Assembly (NCBI GenBank): GCA_031769625.1
Contig: JAUIMM010000040.1
Span: 16,319,501-16,383,500, forward strand
Direction of reading: 5' to 3'
From: Taudactylus pleione
Lineage: Eukaryota > Chordata > Amphibia > Anura > Myobatrachidae
DNA: 64,000 nt
Below, in pieces: positions 62,022 through 64,000 of this stretch. The notes below the pieces were generated by a model. That model was not told where the DNA came from. It saw only the letters and a program-made list of their open reading frames with translations, and searched no databases. Each line of letters starts with the position of its first letter. Position 1 is the stretch's first letter. The position numbers and the translations under genes are program-made.

Positions 62022-63281
62022 TTACCGAAAAAATCTGGCCACCACATCATCGCGTATGGCCCCCCCACATACTGACCTTCGACCAACGTCGGGGGGGCCA
62101 TCCTCAGGTAAGGCATCCTCTGGCTGCATTGGGACACCACTCCTTATGGCAATGTTGTGAAATATCCCACACAGGACCACAATTTTCGACACCATATCCG
62201 GCACATACATGAGCTCGCCACCAGAGCGGTGGAGGCATCTGAATCGGCCTTTTAAAAGGCCGATACAGCGCTCCACCACTTGCCTGGTGGCTGTAAGTGC
62301 GGAATTATACGCACTTTGTGGCCCTGGTGTGGGAGCCAAATAAGGAGTGAGCAGCCAGGACATGCAAGGGTATCCACTGTCTCCTGTGAACAAAAATAGA
62401 CCACATCAGGAACACTGTGTATCAAGCTTAACATTGTTATGTACTAAAGGTCTCCACTTACCCAGAAGCCACGCATCACCAGCTTGTAGGTTGGTTAATT
62501 TCTGCCATATCCCTGATTGCCGGATGACGAAGGAGTCATGAGCACTTCCGGGTAATTTAGCATTCAGGGACAGGATCTGGAGGGAGGCATCACATACCAC
62601 CATTACATTCAGGGAGTGATAGTGTTTCCTGTTTCTAAATATTGCCTCCAGCCGTGCTGGAGGCTGAAGTGGTATGTGAGTACCATCCACAACCCCTATG
62701 ATGTGTGGGAAGCCAGCTATTTGGTAAAAATTGGCCTTGGCCACACTAAGGGCACCCATATCCAAAGGCATTTTAATAAAATGATGGAGGTGCTTGAAAA
62801 GTGCCTCCATCACTGCCCTCAGGATCCTGGAAAAGGAGGATTGGGAGATGCCCGCCACTATTCCCACCGTTGTTTGAAACGATCCTGAGGCACAGAAATG
62901 TAACACCGCCATAAATTGCGTCAGTGGTGGTATTGCTGTTGGACTGTCAATTTGCCGCTCAAGATCACTTTCTATTAATGAGAGAGTGTCTATGATGATT
63001 TTGGGAGGTAGACGGTAGCGTCTTAAAACCTCATCATCGGGCATTCCAAAAAGGGTGACACGTGTTCGAAATATCTGGGGCCTTGCATGCCTACGATGCC
63101 TACGCCTGGGACGAGTTTGAGGTTGGTCGTCTTCCGGGAGCAGGGCCAGAACAATTCGCCCCAGATCTACCTGAAATTCAAAGTTTACAATGTAAGGCTT
63201 TTGACCCACCCCAAAAGTAATAAAAAACAACTTAGCTTTCTGATACCATCCATAGCTGCTTACATGCCGGGGTATTGTCAT
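62022..63281 (-). CDS. HARBI1-like Harbinger transposase, 2 exons
   Basis: Exon 1 runs from ATG at 63281 to 62462 (donor GTAAGT). Exon 2 runs from 62383 (acceptor TTCACAG) to the stop at 62022. The join restores LLGDSGYPC and yields about 393 residues. The catalytic triad is visible: Asp in IGVVDGTHIPLQPP, Asp in GDSGYPC, and Glu in QVVERCIGLLKGRF. Other family blocks are FRTRVTLFGMPDDEVLRRYR, FMAVLHFCASGSFQTTVG and LPGSAHDSFVIRQS. No stop or frameshift interrupts it. The start is uncertain: a possible splice acceptor (TTGAATTTCAG) before VDLGRIVLALLPEDD could mean an upstream exon. It catalyses cut-and-paste transposition in the nucleus with the Myb-like partner. Confidence 0.85.
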
Positions 63282-63497
63282 GATACGTATAAACTGTAAA
63301 AAAGCCAACAATGAGACTTCAAAAATTTAGAGGGTGTTTTTTTGGTTTAAAAATTGTTGCAAGCCAACACAGAAAATAGCGGAAAAACACATTTGGCCAT
63401 CGATGAAAACGACATTGCACACCGTACGTCAAATAGGGTTCAAATGGACCCAAAAAATGGAAAAGGGAAAAGCAAAACTGGATTATATGATGAATAA

Positions 63498-63966
63498 GCC
63501 GTCAAAAATGCGGTAATTAATTCGCAAATGCAAGTCACTACACCAACAGTCAAAAATGCGGTAATTAATTCGCAAATGCAAGTCACTACACCAACAGTCA
63601 AAAATGCGGTAATTAATTCGCAAATGCAAGTCACTACACCAACAGTCAAAAATGCGGTAATTAAGTCGCAAATGCAAGTCACTACACCAACAGTCAAAAA
63701 TGCGGTAATTAATTCGCAAATGCAAGTCACTACACCAACAGTCAAAAATGCGGTAATTAATTCGCAAATGCAAGTCACTACACCAACAGTCAAAAATGCG
63801 GTAATTAATTCGCAAATGCAAGTCACTACACCAACAGTCAAAAATGCGGTAATTAATTCGCAAATGCAAGTCACTACACCAACAGTCAAAAATGCGGTAA
63901 TTAATTCGCAAATGCAAGTCACTACACCAACAGTCAAAAATGCGGTAATTAATTCGCAAATGCAAG
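63498..63966. repeat. 48-bp tandem array, nearly 10 copies
   Basis: The unit is CAGTCAAAAATGCGGTAATT, AATTCGCAAATGCAAGTCAC, TACACCAA. Copies are almost identical, with one AAGTCGC variant near 63664. It lies directly upstream of the transposase on its 5' side and likely within the element. Because 48 is a multiple of three, two minus-strand frames stay open (16-residue repeats); these are not genes. Confidence 0.95.
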
Positions 63967-64000
63967 ACAAAAAATGGACTTACCCAACTCGAATATATAA

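Larger units (their letters stand above)
58476..64000. mobile_element. Autonomous PIF/Harbinger transposon (right end off-window)
   Basis: The left end GGCCCTCATTCAGACCCACT follows TTA. The element then carries a Myb/SANT-like gene (59120-61204, plus) and a HARBI1-like DDE transposase (63281-62022, minus) in convergent orientation, the usual two-gene content of Harbinger. Polyadenylation signals for each lie between them (61231 and 61667). A 48-bp tandem array near the window end probably belongs to the right subterminal region. Both reading frames appear undamaged, so the copy is young. Confidence 0.8.

Noticed and set aside
63440..63970. Minus-strand frames of 160-176 codons with 16-residue repeats; also CRISPR-like regularity
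   Set aside because: It is a contiguous 48-bp tandem array without unique spacers, in a vertebrate-type genome, so neither a gene nor a CRISPR.

Overview
The window looks like transposon-dense vertebrate nuclear DNA, most likely from an anuran amphibian. That is an inference from the mix of repeats: L2-clade LINEs with (AAT)n tails, a tRNA-derived SINE with an L2-like tail, Tc1, hAT and PIF/Harbinger DNA transposons, many foldback MITEs and a hammerhead-ribozyme-like motif. No host gene was recognised. No tRNA, rRNA or CRISPR array was seen. Nearly every long open frame is either a decayed transposon protein or a frame running through a tandem repeat.

Layout. 0-7.6 kb: Harbinger-type MITE pieces, then a 5.3-kb hAT transposon with a decayed transposase on the minus strand. 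8.7-22 kb: short hAT MITEs with 8-bp target duplications, TTAA-type MITEs, a 1.9-kb TAA-flanked element, a minus-strand hammerhead-like motif and a probable solo LTR inside a (TA)n run. 22-32.6 kb: several minisatellites, some inside hAT-like ends, with Harbinger-type MITEs inserted among them. 32.6-36 kb: foldback elements, a TTA-flanked MITE with two related unoccupied sites in the window, and a SINE. 36-39 kb: an antisense L2 copy whose 3' tail is split by a dead Tc1 element. 39-47.6 kb: microsatellites and a second Harbinger-type MITE group. 47.6-51.7 kb: a sense L2 pseudogene and another LINE fragment. 52-58.4 kb: foldback MITEs and a 1.96-kb palindromic element nested in another repeat.

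58.476 kb to the window end: the left end and body of an apparently intact PIF/Harbinger element. A three-exon Myb/SANT-like gene (plus strand) faces a two-exon HARBI1-like DDE transposase (minus strand) with all three catalytic acidic residues. Both open frames survive conceptual splicing. Its left terminus (GGCCCTCATTCAGACCC) closely matches the termini of at least five MITEs elsewhere in the window, most of them with visible or plausible 3-bp target duplications. In Harbinger systems the Myb-like protein and the transposase act together on such termini, so this element is the best candidate mobiliser of these MITEs. Its right end lies outside the window.
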